The notes under the pieces are model-generated. The model was not told the origin of the DNA, made no database searches, and saw nothing but the letters and a program-made list of their open reading frames with translations. 64,000 bases of DNA from an uncultured Chthonomonadaceae bacterium (GTDB lineage: Bacteria; Armatimonadota; Fimbriimonadia; Fimbriimonadales; Fimbriimonadaceae). The stretch lies in assembly GCA_946479035.1 (NCBI GenBank), contig CAMLDW010000003.1, forward strand, positions 62,001 through 126,000, written 5' to 3'. Positions 55,767 through 63,929 of this stretch are shown here, one piece after another. Position numbers and translations under genes: made by a program. The first letter of the stretch is position 1; each line of letters begins with the position of its first letter.

Positions 55767-55772
55767 TAGAGT
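55767..55772 (+). promoter_or_regulatory. -10 box (TAGAGT), leaderless spacing
   Basis: TAGAGT ends exactly 6 bases before the GTG at 55779; no ribosome binding site is present. Confidence 0.5.
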
Positions 55773-55778
55773 GGGGCC

Positions 55779-56954
55779 GTGGCGAAGTTTGGGCTCGATG
55801 TGTGCGTGGCGGACGGCTTTGCCGCGTTCAACGGTGAGTCCATCGCGCTCGTGTGCAACCAGGCCTCGATCGCGAGCGACTACGTACACGTCCTCGACCA
55901 CATGCTTCCGTACCATAAGGATGGCAAGCTCAGGATCCAGCGCGTGTTCGGCCCGCAGCACGGACTGTGGGGGCACACGCAGGACAACATGGTCGAGTGG
56001 GAGGGAGCCGTGGACGCGCGTACGGGCCTGACGGTCTGCTCGCTCTACGGCGAGCACCGCGAACCGACCGACGCGATGCTCGATGGGGTCGAGCGGCTCG
56101 TGTTCGACGTGCCGGACGTCGGCGCACGGTACTACACGTTCGTCTGGACCCTCGCCAACTGCATGAAGGCGTGCGGGCGGCTTGGGATCCCGGTGACGGT
56201 ATTGGACCGCCCCAACCCGATTGGGGGCGTACAGGTCGAGGGGCCGGTGATGGAGCCGGAGTTCGACTCCTTCGTCGGGCTGCACCCGCTTCCGGCGCGG
56301 CACGGCATGACGGTCGGCGAAGTCGCGAGGTGCTTGCAGTCCCGGTTCTATGCCAAGTGCGAGCTGAGCGTCGTCAAGATGGAGGGGTGGCGGCGGGAGC
56401 AGTACCAGGACGAGACGGACCTACCCTGGACGGCGCCGAGCCCGAACATGCCGACCGTGGTCACCGCCGCCGTGTATCCGGGCCAATGCCTGCTCGAGGG
56501 CACGAACCTGAGCGAGGGGCGCGGCACGACGAGGCCGTTCGAGACGTTCGGAGCGCCGTGGATCGACGCTTGGCGCCTGACCGAACGGTTGAACGCGCTC
56601 GGTCTGCCTGGCGCGCAGTTCCGGCCGGTGCAGTTCCAACCGACGTTCCAGAAGCACGCGGGCCAGCTGTGCGGCGGTGCCTTCTTGCACGTCACGGACC
56701 GTCGCGCGTTCCGCCCTGTCCTAACGAGCGTCGCGATCTTGCAGGAGGCGTTCCGGCTCTGGCCGGGCGAGTTCCGCTGGAACGACCCGCCCTACGAGTA
56801 CGAGACTGTGAAACTTCCGGTCGACGTCCTGGCGGGGAACGGGTGGTTGAGGCCGGCCATCGAGGACGGGTTGCCGCTAAGCGGGATTGTTGAGCGCACG
56901 AGGGCGGAAGCTGCGGGTTTTGAACCTGCTCGACAAGCGAGCCTGATCTATTGA
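55779..56954 (+). CDS. namZ: Exo-beta-N-acetylmuramidase NamZ (DUF1343)
   Basis: The 391-residue protein matches DUF1343, shown in Bacillus to be NamZ, an exo-lytic muramidase of cell-wall turnover. It contains FGPQHGLWGHTQDNM, SLYGEHREPTDAMLDGVERLVFDVPDVGARYYTFVWTL (hallmark), DRPNPIGG, PSPNMP and LSEGRGTTRPFE. No signal peptide is seen, so it may act on imported muropeptides in the cytoplasm. The start is GTG, apparently leaderless. Confidence 0.85.
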   Translation: MAKFGLDVCVADGFAAFNGESIALVCNQASIASDYVHVLDHMLPYHKDGKLRIQRVFGPQHGLWGHTQDNMVEWEGAVDARTGLTVCSLYGEHREPTDAMLDGVERLVFDVPDVGARYYTFVWTLANCMKACGRLGIPVTVLDRPNPIGGVQVEGPVMEPEFDSFVGLHPLPARHGMTVGEVARCLQSRFYAKCELSVVKMEGWRREQYQDETDLPWTAPSPNMPTVVTAAVYPGQCLLEGTNLSEGRGTTRPFETFGAPWIDAWRLTERLNALGLPGAQFRPVQFQPTFQKHAGQLCGGAFLHVTDRRAFRPVLTSVAILQEAFRLWPGEFRWNDPPYEYETVKLPVDVLAGNGWLRPAIEDGLPLSGIVERTRAEAAGFEPARQASLIY

Positions 56955-57104
56955 AGATGGGTGTGGAAAACCTTTGCGCATAACTCCGCATTAACAAACT
57001 TAGGTCAAGACAATAATTGAGCCGGGGATCTTTGGTGTGCGCTAGCGCGCCGGCCCGCGGCTGACCGTTCGGATGAGCCGGAAAAGTTGAGGTCAATTAT
57101 TGCT
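56955..57104 (+). other. Structured leader region before the prepilin gene
   Basis: The 150-base gap holds a perfect 10-bp inverted repeat CAATAATTGA (57011-57020) / TCAATTATTG (57093-57102) that encloses 72 bases with a GCGCTAGCGC palindrome (57039-57048) and CCGGC/GCCGG arms. TGTGGAAAA near 56963 is a single DnaA-box-like word. The outer arm ends 2 bases before the ATG. Confidence 0.5.
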
Positions 57105-58067
57105 ATGAGGAAAAAAGCGTTCACGCTCATTGAGTTACTCGTGGTCATCGCGATCATTTCGATCCTGGCCGCGATCCTGTTCCCTGTATTCGCTCAGGCG
57201 AAGGTCGCCGCCAAGAAGGCGGTCGCACTCTCTAACATAAAGCAGATCGGGCTTGCTATCATGATGTACGCGGGAGACTACGACGACATATATCCGCGCA
57301 ACGACGATTGCATCGCGGGCTCCTCGCTGAATTCAGCTCTGAACGGCAATCCGTTCAACCCGACTGGCGTCGGGTGCACGACAGGCGCGTTCTACTATCG
57401 GGTGAACCACTTCGCCTGGCAGAAGTGGATCATGCCCTACGTCAAAAACGAGCCGATCTTCGAGCACCCGATTCGCATGAAGGATCCCGACCAGTGGCGG
57501 ATTAACGGCCAGATCGTTGGCGGGTTTGTCTTGAACAGTGCCATCACGGGTTCGCTCGACACCTACAAGGCCCCTCCGACGCGACTCCGACAATTCCGCA
57601 ACTCGTTCCGGGGCGGCACAGTGACGAGCATCCCTGACCCAGCGAAAGCGATCATCCTGCTCGAGTTCCCAACGGCCAACGCCTCAGTACTGCCGGGCGG
57701 CACGGTCGATCCGGGAGAGATCGAGGAGACCGTGTACCCGCCGGCCATCCGCGAGTTTTGGAGATACAAGCTGTACGACGGCGACATCAACGACTGCATA
57801 GCAGGCACGAGAGGGACAGAGGTGGATCTCGCAAAGATCCCGTCGGGAGGCATTACAACGGCCTCGTGCGACGGGTCGGCGCGGTTCTATCCGGCAGGAA
57901 AGTTCCTCGCGAACACGCCTACGAAGCTCGAATACCTGGGCGTAACAGGCAGCCACACGGCCGGCTGGACGTTCGGAAACGACTGCGCGCTCATTACTCA
58001 GGGCAACCTGGGGTTCATTCAGCCGAACATCGACATCGACTACGGAATGTGGGCGCTCGGAACGTAA
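57105..58067 (+). CDS. Type IV prepilin-like protein (pseudopilin)
   Basis: The 320-residue protein starts MRKKAFTLIELLVVIAIISI, a class III signal cleaved before Phe with Glu at mature position 5, followed by LAAILFPVFAQAKVAAKKA. Residues about 45-320 form a soluble domain with several Cys pairs and DGSARFYPAGKF near the end, as in the large prepilin-like family of Armatimonadota and Planctomycetes. It may be a minor pilin or surface protein. The gene overlaps the next by one base (TAATG). Confidence 0.85.
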   Translation: MRKKAFTLIELLVVIAIISILAAILFPVFAQAKVAAKKAVALSNIKQIGLAIMMYAGDYDDIYPRNDDCIAGSSLNSALNGNPFNPTGVGCTTGAFYYRVNHFAWQKWIMPYVKNEPIFEHPIRMKDPDQWRINGQIVGGFVLNSAITGSLDTYKAPPTRLRQFRNSFRGGTVTSIPDPAKAIILLEFPTANASVLPGGTVDPGEIEETVYPPAIREFWRYKLYDGDINDCIAGTRGTEVDLAKIPSGGITTASCDGSARFYPAGKFLANTPTKLEYLGVTGSHTAGWTFGNDCALITQGNLGFIQPNIDIDYGMWALGT

Positions 58068-58318
58068 TGAGCCGCAGCGTTATCCTAGCTCTGCTCGCCC
58101 TTGCCATCGCCGGTTGTGTCAAAACCGGGCTGGGCAGCGACGAGCAAAAGGCGCAGCGCGACGCGTTCGGGCAAGACGCCTATGAGAAGGCGATGATCAA
58201 AGCGGGCCGGGGTGACGAGCTCAAAGCGGAGAAGGAGAAGTGGGCGAAGTCACAGGGCGAGGGCCAAGGGCAAGACCTGGGCCAAGGCGCGGTGTCGGTG
58301 CCCGCCAAGGACAAGTAG
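58067..58318 (+). CDS. Small lipoprotein
   Basis: The 83-residue protein starts MSRSVILALLALAIAGC, a lipobox with Cys17 as the acylated residue, followed by a charged helical, Gln/Gly-rich tail (EGQGQDLGQG). It is co-transcribed with the prepilin gene and ends at a strong terminator. Function unknown. Confidence 0.8.
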   Translation: MSRSVILALLALAIAGCVKTGLGSDEQKAQRDAFGQDAYEKAMIKAGRGDELKAEKEKWAKSQGEGQGQDLGQGAVSVPAKDK

Positions 58319-58332
58319 ACCTGTACAGAGAT

Positions 58333-58364
58333 GGGGCCGCCCGGCCGAGTGGCCGGGCGGCCCC
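58333..58364 (+). terminator. Terminator after the prepilin-lipoprotein pair
   Basis: A perfect 14-bp stem (58333-58346 with 58351-58364, loop GAGT) followed by TCTT. Confidence 0.85.
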
Positions 58365-58401
58365 TCTTAGGTTCAAACGGAGCTCAGGCAACGGATGCGG
58401 A

Positions 58402-58407
58402 TACAAT
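58402..58407 (+). promoter_or_regulatory. -10 box (TACAAT) of darA
   Basis: TACAAT ends 11 bases before the ATG, giving a leader of about 4-5 bases; AGAGG lies in between. Confidence 0.5.
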
Positions 58408-58418
58408 CCTAGAGGCGA

Positions 58419-58748
58419 ATGAAGCTCGCGATCTGCATCGTCCACAATAGGGACCGCAACAAGCTCACCGACGAGCTGCTGAAGGCCGGGTTCAAGTTCA
58501 CGGTCATCGGCTCGACGGGCGGCTTCTTGCGGGAGGGGAACTCCACGCTGCTCCTGGGGGTCGAGGACGAGCTGGCCAGTTCGCTCAAAGAGATCGTGCA
58601 GCGCTCGTGCAAGGCGCGCGAGCAGATGGTCAACGTCATGCCGTTCGAGGCCGCGCCGCCAGGAGCGTTCATCCCCAGTCCGGTCAAGGTGCCCGTGGGA
58701 GGGGCCGTCATGTTCTTCATCGATGTCAACGAGTTCGTGCGCTACTGA
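58419..58748 (+). CDS. darA: Cyclic di-AMP receptor DarA (PII-like, DUF970)
   Basis: The 109-residue protein contains KLTDELLKAGFKFTVIGSTGGFLREGNSTLLLGVEDE, the DarA/PstA signature, a trimeric PII-like fold that binds cyclic di-AMP. In Firmicutes this gene lies close upstream of holB, and the same order occurs here with a 26-base overlap. A diadenylate cyclase should therefore exist elsewhere in the genome. Confidence 0.92.
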   Translation: MKLAICIVHNRDRNKLTDELLKAGFKFTVIGSTGGFLREGNSTLLLGVEDELASSLKEIVQRSCKAREQMVNVMPFEAAPPGAFIPSPVKVPVGGAVMFFIDVNEFVRY

Positions 58749-59694
58749 CCTTGGCTCGCTCGCCGGGCTCGACCACGCCAAGAACGCCGTGCGGCGCGTT
58801 CTTGCGACCGGCTCGGGCGTTCACGCAGTGCTTTTCTACGGCCCGGCCGGGGCGGGAAAGGCGCGGCTCGCACGCGCGCTGGCGCGCTCGTGGATGTGCA
58901 CGAGCCCCGGCGAGGACGGGCTAGCTTGCGGCGAGTGCGTGGTCTGCAGGGCGTTCGAGGCGGAGAGGGCGGTGGACTTCGTCCGCGTGTACCCGTGGGG
59001 CCCCAGCGCGCAGATCAAGACGAGCGCGATCCACTTTGTGGAGGACTGGCAGGAAGACAAGGAGAGGCCGCCGATCCCGTTCGTGCTCGACTTCTTCCGC
59101 ACGGGGCCCCTGATGGCTCGCAACAAGGTGGTGGTGTTCGAGAGCGCCGACAGGATGAACTCCACGGCTGCCAACGCGTTCCTGAAGACTCTCGAGGAGC
59201 CGAGCCCGACCTCAAAGATCATCCTGACCACCGACGAGTTCACCAGGGTGATCCCGACCGTCCGCTCGCGGTGTATGTGTCTGGCATGCGAATTGCCGTC
59301 CAAGGGCTCTGCCGCGCTCGGAGAACTCTCGCCGGTGGAGTCGGTTTTCGGCGGGTCTCCTGGCGGCGTCTTCCACGTCCGGGAGCACGCCGCCAGCTTC
59401 GAGCGGCTGTACGCCTTGCTGGAGTCGACCCTGCGCGAGCCGTTGGGGAGCGCCTTCAAGCTCGCGGAGGAGTGCCGCGCCGTCTCGGACGACTACGCCA
59501 AGTCGGCTGAGCTGAACGCCCGCGCCGCCCACGTGAAGGCCCTGGAATCGATCGCAGCCTGGCTGGCCGTCAGGAAGCCCGAGAGGCCGGACCTGCTGCG
59601 CTCGGTGGCGGAGGCCCACCGCAGGGTGCTGGGCAACGCCCAGGCAGGGACGGTCTTCGAGAACCTGTTCTTGGACCTGCTGTATTATGGGTAG
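58723..59694 (+). CDS. holB: DNA polymerase III delta' subunit
   Basis: Clamp-loader subunit. The 323-residue protein has LDHAKNAVRRVLATGSGVHAVLFYGPAGAGKARLA (P-loop), a Cys set typical of the zinc module in CGECVVCRAF with an earlier WMC, NKVVVFESADRMNSTAANAFLKTLEEP and RSRCMCL. The ATG at 58723 lies inside darA; no later in-frame start fits. The sigma factor gene follows by 19 bases. Confidence 0.88.
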   Translation: MSTSSCATDLGSLAGLDHAKNAVRRVLATGSGVHAVLFYGPAGAGKARLARALARSWMCTSPGEDGLACGECVVCRAFEAERAVDFVRVYPWGPSAQIKTSAIHFVEDWQEDKERPPIPFVLDFFRTGPLMARNKVVVFESADRMNSTAANAFLKTLEEPSPTSKIILTTDEFTRVIPTVRSRCMCLACELPSKGSAALGELSPVESVFGGSPGGVFHVREHAASFERLYALLESTLREPLGSAFKLAEECRAVSDDYAKSAELNARAAHVKALESIAAWLAVRKPERPDLLRSVAEAHRRVLGNAQAGTVFENLFLDLLYYG

Positions 59695-59713
59695 GAACTC
59701 TGGATGGAGCGAG

Positions 59714-60331
59714 ATGCGTAGAGGGCCAGGAGAGGATTTGAATTTGATCGCGACCTGGATCAAGTCCGCAGGACGCTCGAAGGAGGAACGGCTCCAGCTC
59801 TTTGAAAGGCTGGTGAACGACACCCAGCGCCAGGCCTACAACATGGCCATGCGCCTGACCGCCAACCCCGCGGAGGCGGAGGACCTGTTGCAGGAGACCT
59901 TCCTGCGGGCCTACAGGTTCTTCCACAGGTACGACGAGAACCTCCCCTTCACGAGCTGGATCTACCGGATCATGACTAACCTGCACATCGACACGGTGCG
60001 GCGCCGGTCTCGGCTGCGCACCGTCTCGATCGAGCAGGGCGGCACAGAGGGCAACCAGACGTGGGACTTGCCCGACACGGCGACGTGCGCCGACGCGCAG
60101 GTCATGGAGTCGACGCTCGAGGAGCCGCTGCAACTGGGGCTCAGGGCGATGACAGCCGAGTTCCGCACTGCCGTCGTGCTGGCGGACGTCGAAGGGCTCT
60201 CCTACGAGGAGATCGCCGAAGTGATGCAGACCAGCGTCGGGACCGTGCGCTCTCGCATCCACCGCGGGCGCAAGCAGCTCAGGGCGTACCTCGACAGAAG
60301 CCATCCAGGCCGTTATGAGGTGAACGCTTAG
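59714..60331 (+). CDS. ECF sigma factor (RpoE-like)
   Basis: The 205-residue sigma-70 family protein has region 2 (LFERLVNDTQRQAYNMAMRLTANPAEAEDLLQETFLRAY, about 15-70, and WIYRIMTNLHIDTVRRR) and region 4 (VVLADVEGLSYEEIAEVMQTSVGTVRSRIHRGRKQL, about 150-190). ATG 59714 follows GGATGGAG; ATG 59687 is an alternative. It starts the sigma / anti-sigma / RseB-like / HtrA unit and should drive envelope-stress genes. Confidence 0.92.
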   Translation: MRRGPGEDLNLIATWIKSAGRSKEERLQLFERLVNDTQRQAYNMAMRLTANPAEAEDLLQETFLRAYRFFHRYDENLPFTSWIYRIMTNLHIDTVRRRSRLRTVSIEQGGTEGNQTWDLPDTATCADAQVMESTLEEPLQLGLRAMTAEFRTAVVLADVEGLSYEEIAEVMQTSVGTVRSRIHRGRKQLRAYLDRSHPGRYEVNA

Positions 60332-60334
60332 CCC

Positions 60335-60772
60335 ATGAACTGCCAGATCGCCCAGAACTTGCTTTCCGCCTACCTCGACCGCGAGCTGCCCGGCGACCAG
60401 ATGATCGCGCTCCGCTCGCACGTCGAGCGCTGCAACGAATGCAGCACCGAGCTCGAGTCGCTGCGCGCGCTCAAATCGGACCTTGCGACTCTGCCGAGCA
60501 TCGAGATCCGCTCGGGCTTTTCGCAGGACGTCATGCGGCTTGTTCGCGAGGAGCCGGCCCAGAGCCCAGCCCCGCGGTTGCCGCTTCCTTTGATGGTGGC
60601 GACTTCTGTGGCTGCGGCCGTGCTCGCGGTGCTGCTTTTCAACGCTTTCTTTGGTGGCAGGCCCCATCCTCAGGTCGCCAACGACGGGACCGGCTTCGAC
60701 GCCGCCTCGGACTCGGCCGTGACCTCGCCGGAGTTCGGCTCGACCGCACCGCTGATCCCGGTCGGGCGTTAG
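60335..60772 (+). CDS. Anti-sigma factor with zinc-finger (zf-HC2) domain
   Basis: The 145-residue protein has NCQIAQNLLSAYLDRELPGDQM and HVERCNECSTEL, the HxxxCxxC zinc-binding anti-sigma domain at the N-terminus, then a single membrane helix (about 85-107, LMVATSVAAAVLAVLLFNAFF) and a short outside tail. It would hold the sigma factor encoded 3 bases upstream until proteolysis. Confidence 0.9.
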   Translation: MNCQIAQNLLSAYLDRELPGDQMIALRSHVERCNECSTELESLRALKSDLATLPSIEIRSGFSQDVMRLVREEPAQSPAPRLPLPLMVATSVAAAVLAVLLFNAFFGGRPHPQVANDGTGFDAASDSAVTSPEFGSTAPLIPVGR

Positions 60773-60796
60773 AAGAAGGGCAGGGGAGACGACGAT

Positions 60797-61867
60797 TTGA
60801 AACGTGCCAGCGCGCTTGCTTCCATAGCCTTGCTCGCCGCGCCGACCCTTGCCGGGTGGGGCGGCGACCCGCTCAAGACGCTGCTCAACGCGCTTGGGTC
60901 GCAGCGCGACGTCTGCGTGAGCATGGTGCAGGTCCGTAGCGAGGGAGAGCAGACGATAACGGTCTCCGTTCAGATCGTGCCCAACCGCGGCATCCGCGCG
61001 ACGATCATGCAGCCGCTCGTCTACAGCGGCATGGTCTCCCTGGACGACGGAGAGGTGTGGAAGAACTATGACCCGCACGAAGACATGGTCCGCATCGAGA
61101 AGTCTCCGGCGAAGTTCAAGCTCGAGATGTCGTTCCGCAAACGGCTGATCGAGAAGAACTTCACCGTGAGCCAGGACGGAACGGCGATAGTCGCGGGGCG
61201 CTCCACCGACGTGATCGTGCTGAAGGCGCGCAAGCCAGACATGGCCGACCGGCGGCTCTACATCGACAGGTCGACCTCGCTGATCCTGCGCTACGTGGTG
61301 ATCCAGCCCGAATCGAGCCCACTGACGACTATTGACACTAAGAGCGTGACGGTCGGCCCCGAGGTCGACATGGAGAAGTTCGTGCAGATCGGCAGCGCCG
61401 ACGCCAAGGTAGTCAAGGCGTGGGGCCCGATCGACGTTCCGGACACTGCGGCGGCCGCCCGCTACGCCGGATTTGAGCCCAGGATCCCCCCCGACCTCCC
61501 GGCAGGGCTGGAGCGGCAGGCCATCCATGTGGTCGGGTCAAGCAACCGACCGTTCGTGGGAGTGCGTCTAACAGACGGGATGGCGGTGGTCACCGTGTAC
61601 CTCTGGCAGTCAAAGGGAGGCGGAGACCAGGCCGAGGCCCCGTTCAAAGACGTGGCCGACGCCGTCGCCCCTGACGGCACCCGGTGCAAGGTGGTCGGAG
61701 ACGTCTCCCCGCGGGTCAGAGAGGCCCTGGCGACGGCCTTCGCCAGGCTCTATCCGGGACCAATGCTCTTTGGGGGAACACCGAACGGCACGAAGGATGT
61801 TTTGAATAGAGGCTACGGAGCCGGTCGCTCGGCACCCCCTCTGGTTAGAATGGTGATAGACGAATGA
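60797..61867 (+). CDS. RseB/MucB-like sigma-factor regulator
   Basis: The 356-residue protein has a signal peptide (about 1-19) and a LolA-like fold resembling the RseB N-terminal domain (about 25-220), including WKNYDPHEDMVRIE, FTVSQDGTAIVAGRSTDVIVLKARK and RRLYIDRSTSLILRYVV. RseB binds stray lipid A/outer-membrane proteins and shields the anti-sigma factor. The TTG start follows GGGGAG. The stop overlaps htrA as ATGA. Confidence 0.8.
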   Translation: MKRASALASIALLAAPTLAGWGGDPLKTLLNALGSQRDVCVSMVQVRSEGEQTITVSVQIVPNRGIRATIMQPLVYSGMVSLDDGEVWKNYDPHEDMVRIEKSPAKFKLEMSFRKRLIEKNFTVSQDGTAIVAGRSTDVIVLKARKPDMADRRLYIDRSTSLILRYVVIQPESSPLTTIDTKSVTVGPEVDMEKFVQIGSADAKVVKAWGPIDVPDTAAAARYAGFEPRIPPDLPAGLERQAIHVVGSSNRPFVGVRLTDGMAVVTVYLWQSKGGGDQAEAPFKDVADAVAPDGTRCKVVGDVSPRVREALATAFARLYPGPMLFGGTPNGTKDVLNRGYGAGRSAPPLVRMVIDE

Positions 61868-63381
61868 AACACTGGACTCAAGCTTTGACCCGCCCCTACC
61901 TCCTTCTTGCGCTGGGCGCCGTGATCGGTGCCGCCGTTGTCGTGGCGATGGTGCGCGACGCACGGGCGAACCAGCCGCTGGTCTACCAGCCTCAGCAGCG
62001 GACGGGACTGCAGACGAGCGCGGCAGGGCCAGTGAGCGACCTCAAAGGACTGGACCAGCTCTATACCGAGCTCAGTTCGTACGCGAGCGAGGCTGTGGTA
62101 CACATCGCGGTGCAGTCCCAAGGAAGCGGGCCGTTCATGACGCAGGTCGCCGGCGACGGCTCTGGGTTCATCCTGACTTCGGACGGTTGGATCGTGACGA
62201 ACGACCACGTCGTGCAGAACAGCAAGAAGGTCAAGGTCATCTTGGCGGACGGGCGCGAGCTCGACGGCGAGGTGCATCCTGCCAACGACGCGGACCTCGA
62301 CATCGCGCTGGTCAAGGTTAACGCCACCAACCTGCCGGTGCTCAAGTTCGGCGACAGCGACGGTGTGAAGCCGGGGCAGATCGTGATCGCGGTGGGTTCG
62401 CCGTTCGGGCTGGACAACACGGTGACTTTCGGGCACATCAGCGCGATCGGCCGCAGGGGCCGAGCTGGCGATGGCTTTACGGACGTGCGCGACTACAGCG
62501 GAATGATCCAGACGGACGCCTCGATCAACCCGGGAAACAGCGGCGGGCCACTGATCAACATCGACGGAGAGGTGGTCGGAGTGAACACCTCGATCTACAG
62601 CACATCTGGTGCGAGCGCGGGGATCGGCTTTGCGATCCCGGCCAACGTGGTGCAGGCGGTGGCGAACGAGCTGAAGCAGACGGGCAAGTTCGACCGCGGC
62701 CTGATCGGGCTCTACCCTCGCGACCTCAAGGGCTTCGAGTCCAAGGAGCTGGGCCTGAGCGGCGCGTACGTCGAGGACGTCGAGCCCGACAACCCGGCGC
62801 AGAAGGCCGGGCTGCTTAAGGGCGACGTGATCACCAAGTTCAACGAGAAGCCGATCACGAACGAGATCGACCTGCGCGTACAGCTCTATGAGAGCTCCCC
62901 CAACCAGAAGGTCAACGTGACGTACGTGCGCGACGGCAAGCCGCACACGACTCAAGTGACGCTGAAGGCTCCGGTCATCAACAAGCAGCCCCAGCAACCT
63001 CAACAGCCGCGCTTCAACCGGCAGAACCCGTTCAACGGGCCGGACTTCGGCCAGCCGGACCAGGGCCAGGGCCAGGGCCAGCAGCCGCGCCTCGGCGTGA
63101 TGCTGCAGGACGTGGACGACACGACGCGCGACCAGTACCACCTTCCAGCCGGCCTCGCGGGCGCAGTTGTGTACGGCGTGAGCGGCGGTTCGTACGCTGA
63201 AAAGGCGGGCCTGCAAGAAGGCGACGTGATCACGGCGTTCGGCGCCGCAAAGGTCTCGAAGGCTGAGGACGTCGTGAACCAGGTGGGCAAGCTGCACATG
63301 GGCGACGAGGTCGTCATCAAGTTCTTGCGGATGGAGAGCGGCAAGGCCGTCGAAAAGACGGTCCGGATCAGGTTCCGCTAG
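61864..63381 (+). CDS. HtrA/DegP-family serine protease with two PDZ domains
   Basis: The 505-residue protein has a membrane anchor (about 12-30), a trypsin-like domain with catalytic His115 (VTNDHVV), Asp146 (LDIAL) and Ser226 (NPGNSGGPL), a first PDZ (about 280-365; VEDVEPDNPAQKAGLLKGDVI), a Gln/Pro-rich linker (about 376-410, with repeated GQ) and a second PDZ (about 412-500). It degrades or refolds damaged envelope proteins and completes the stress operon. Confidence 0.94.
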   Translation: MKHWTQALTRPYLLLALGAVIGAAVVVAMVRDARANQPLVYQPQQRTGLQTSAAGPVSDLKGLDQLYTELSSYASEAVVHIAVQSQGSGPFMTQVAGDGSGFILTSDGWIVTNDHVVQNSKKVKVILADGRELDGEVHPANDADLDIALVKVNATNLPVLKFGDSDGVKPGQIVIAVGSPFGLDNTVTFGHISAIGRRGRAGDGFTDVRDYSGMIQTDASINPGNSGGPLINIDGEVVGVNTSIYSTSGASAGIGFAIPANVVQAVANELKQTGKFDRGLIGLYPRDLKGFESKELGLSGAYVEDVEPDNPAQKAGLLKGDVITKFNEKPITNEIDLRVQLYESSPNQKVNVTYVRDGKPHTTQVTLKAPVINKQPQQPQQPRFNRQNPFNGPDFGQPDQGQGQGQQPRLGVMLQDVDDTTRDQYHLPAGLAGAVVYGVSGGSYAEKAGLQEGDVITAFGAAKVSKAEDVVNQVGKLHMGDEVVIKFLRMESGKAVEKTVRIRFR

Positions 63382-63403
63382 GCCATCGGGCGGCCCAAAT
63401 GGC

Positions 63404-63434
63404 GCGGCCCCCGGACGAAGGTTCCGGGGGCCGC
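63404..63434 (+). terminator. Terminator after the htrA-type gene
   Basis: GCGGCCCCCGGA (63404-63415) pairs with TCCGGGGGCCGC (63423-63434), followed by TTCTTTT. Confidence 0.88.
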
Positions 63435-63440
63435 TTCTTT

Positions 63441-63679
63441 TCATCTGAGCCTAGGGAGGCGTTTTGCGGTTCAAAACCGGGTTTTTGGAGGGGTTTGGGG
63501 CCGGTTGATGGCACCTTGAAACCGAACCTGGGCAAAAGAGGAGAAAATTCCGCTTGACGCCTTGCGTCCCAGGTTCAAATGTGGGCAAACTGTGCCTTGA
63601 CGCTTGAACCTGGGTCGCCTAAGGGCGCATCGGAGCAGAGCGGCCCGAAGCGATCCGAAGAGATTGCCGAGGAGGATAA
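63441..63679 (+). repeat. Repeat-rich leader before the 64-aa gene
   Basis: About 240 bases with no gene. GAACCTGGG occurs three times: 63524-63532 and 63606-63614 direct, and 63568-63576 inverted, so that CCCAGGTTCAA (63568-63578) and TTGAACCTGGG (63604-63614) form a perfect 11-bp inverted repeat. CTTGACGC occurs twice, giving two TTGACG boxes (63554, 63597). 63605-63628 is copy 2 of the element also found before dnaA. GGAGGATAA precedes the gene. Confidence 0.65.
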
Positions 63680-63874
63680 ATGCAGTTCTATAACTTGAAG
63701 ACTCGATCTCATGTGGACGTGCCGGAAACGATGGTCAAGAAGACCAAAATGATCCGCAAGACCAAGAACGGCCAACAGGTCCGCTATGCGCTGAAGGCCG
63801 ATTACCAGGGCGCCTCTCTGTTCAAGTTCGTCAACGAGGCCACGTACAAGGCGACGAACGTGCCCGAAGTCTAG
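63680..63874 (+). CDS. 64-residue protein of unknown function
   Basis: The product begins MQFYNLKTRSHVDVPETMVK, is basic in its first half (KKTKMIRKTKNGQQVRYALK) and ends LFKFVNEATYKATNVPEV. It has no signal or membrane segment. The very strong GAGGAGGATAA site and the terminator after it suggest a separate, well-expressed gene; its upstream region is unusually rich in repeats. No family recognised. Confidence 0.75.
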   Translation: MQFYNLKTRSHVDVPETMVKKTKMIRKTKNGQQVRYALKADYQGASLFKFVNEATYKATNVPEV

Positions 63875-63897
63875 GGATAGGAAGATTCGTTGGTTGG

Positions 63898-63929
63898 AGC
63901 CCTGCCCTCTGGCCGGGCTTCTGTTTTTT
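63898..63929 (+). terminator. Terminator after the 64-aa gene
   Basis: AGCCCTGCC / GGCCGGGCT form a stem with one mismatch and a CTCT loop, followed by TTCTGTTTTTT. A second GC-rich hairpin (GGCCCCC/GGGGGCC, 63932-63954) follows without a T-run. Confidence 0.75.

Noticed and set aside
57068..57086. Hammerhead-like core (CGGATGAG...GAAA) before the prepilin gene
   Set aside because: The second conserved base is wrong, stem II would be too short, and no cleavage-site helix could be matched.
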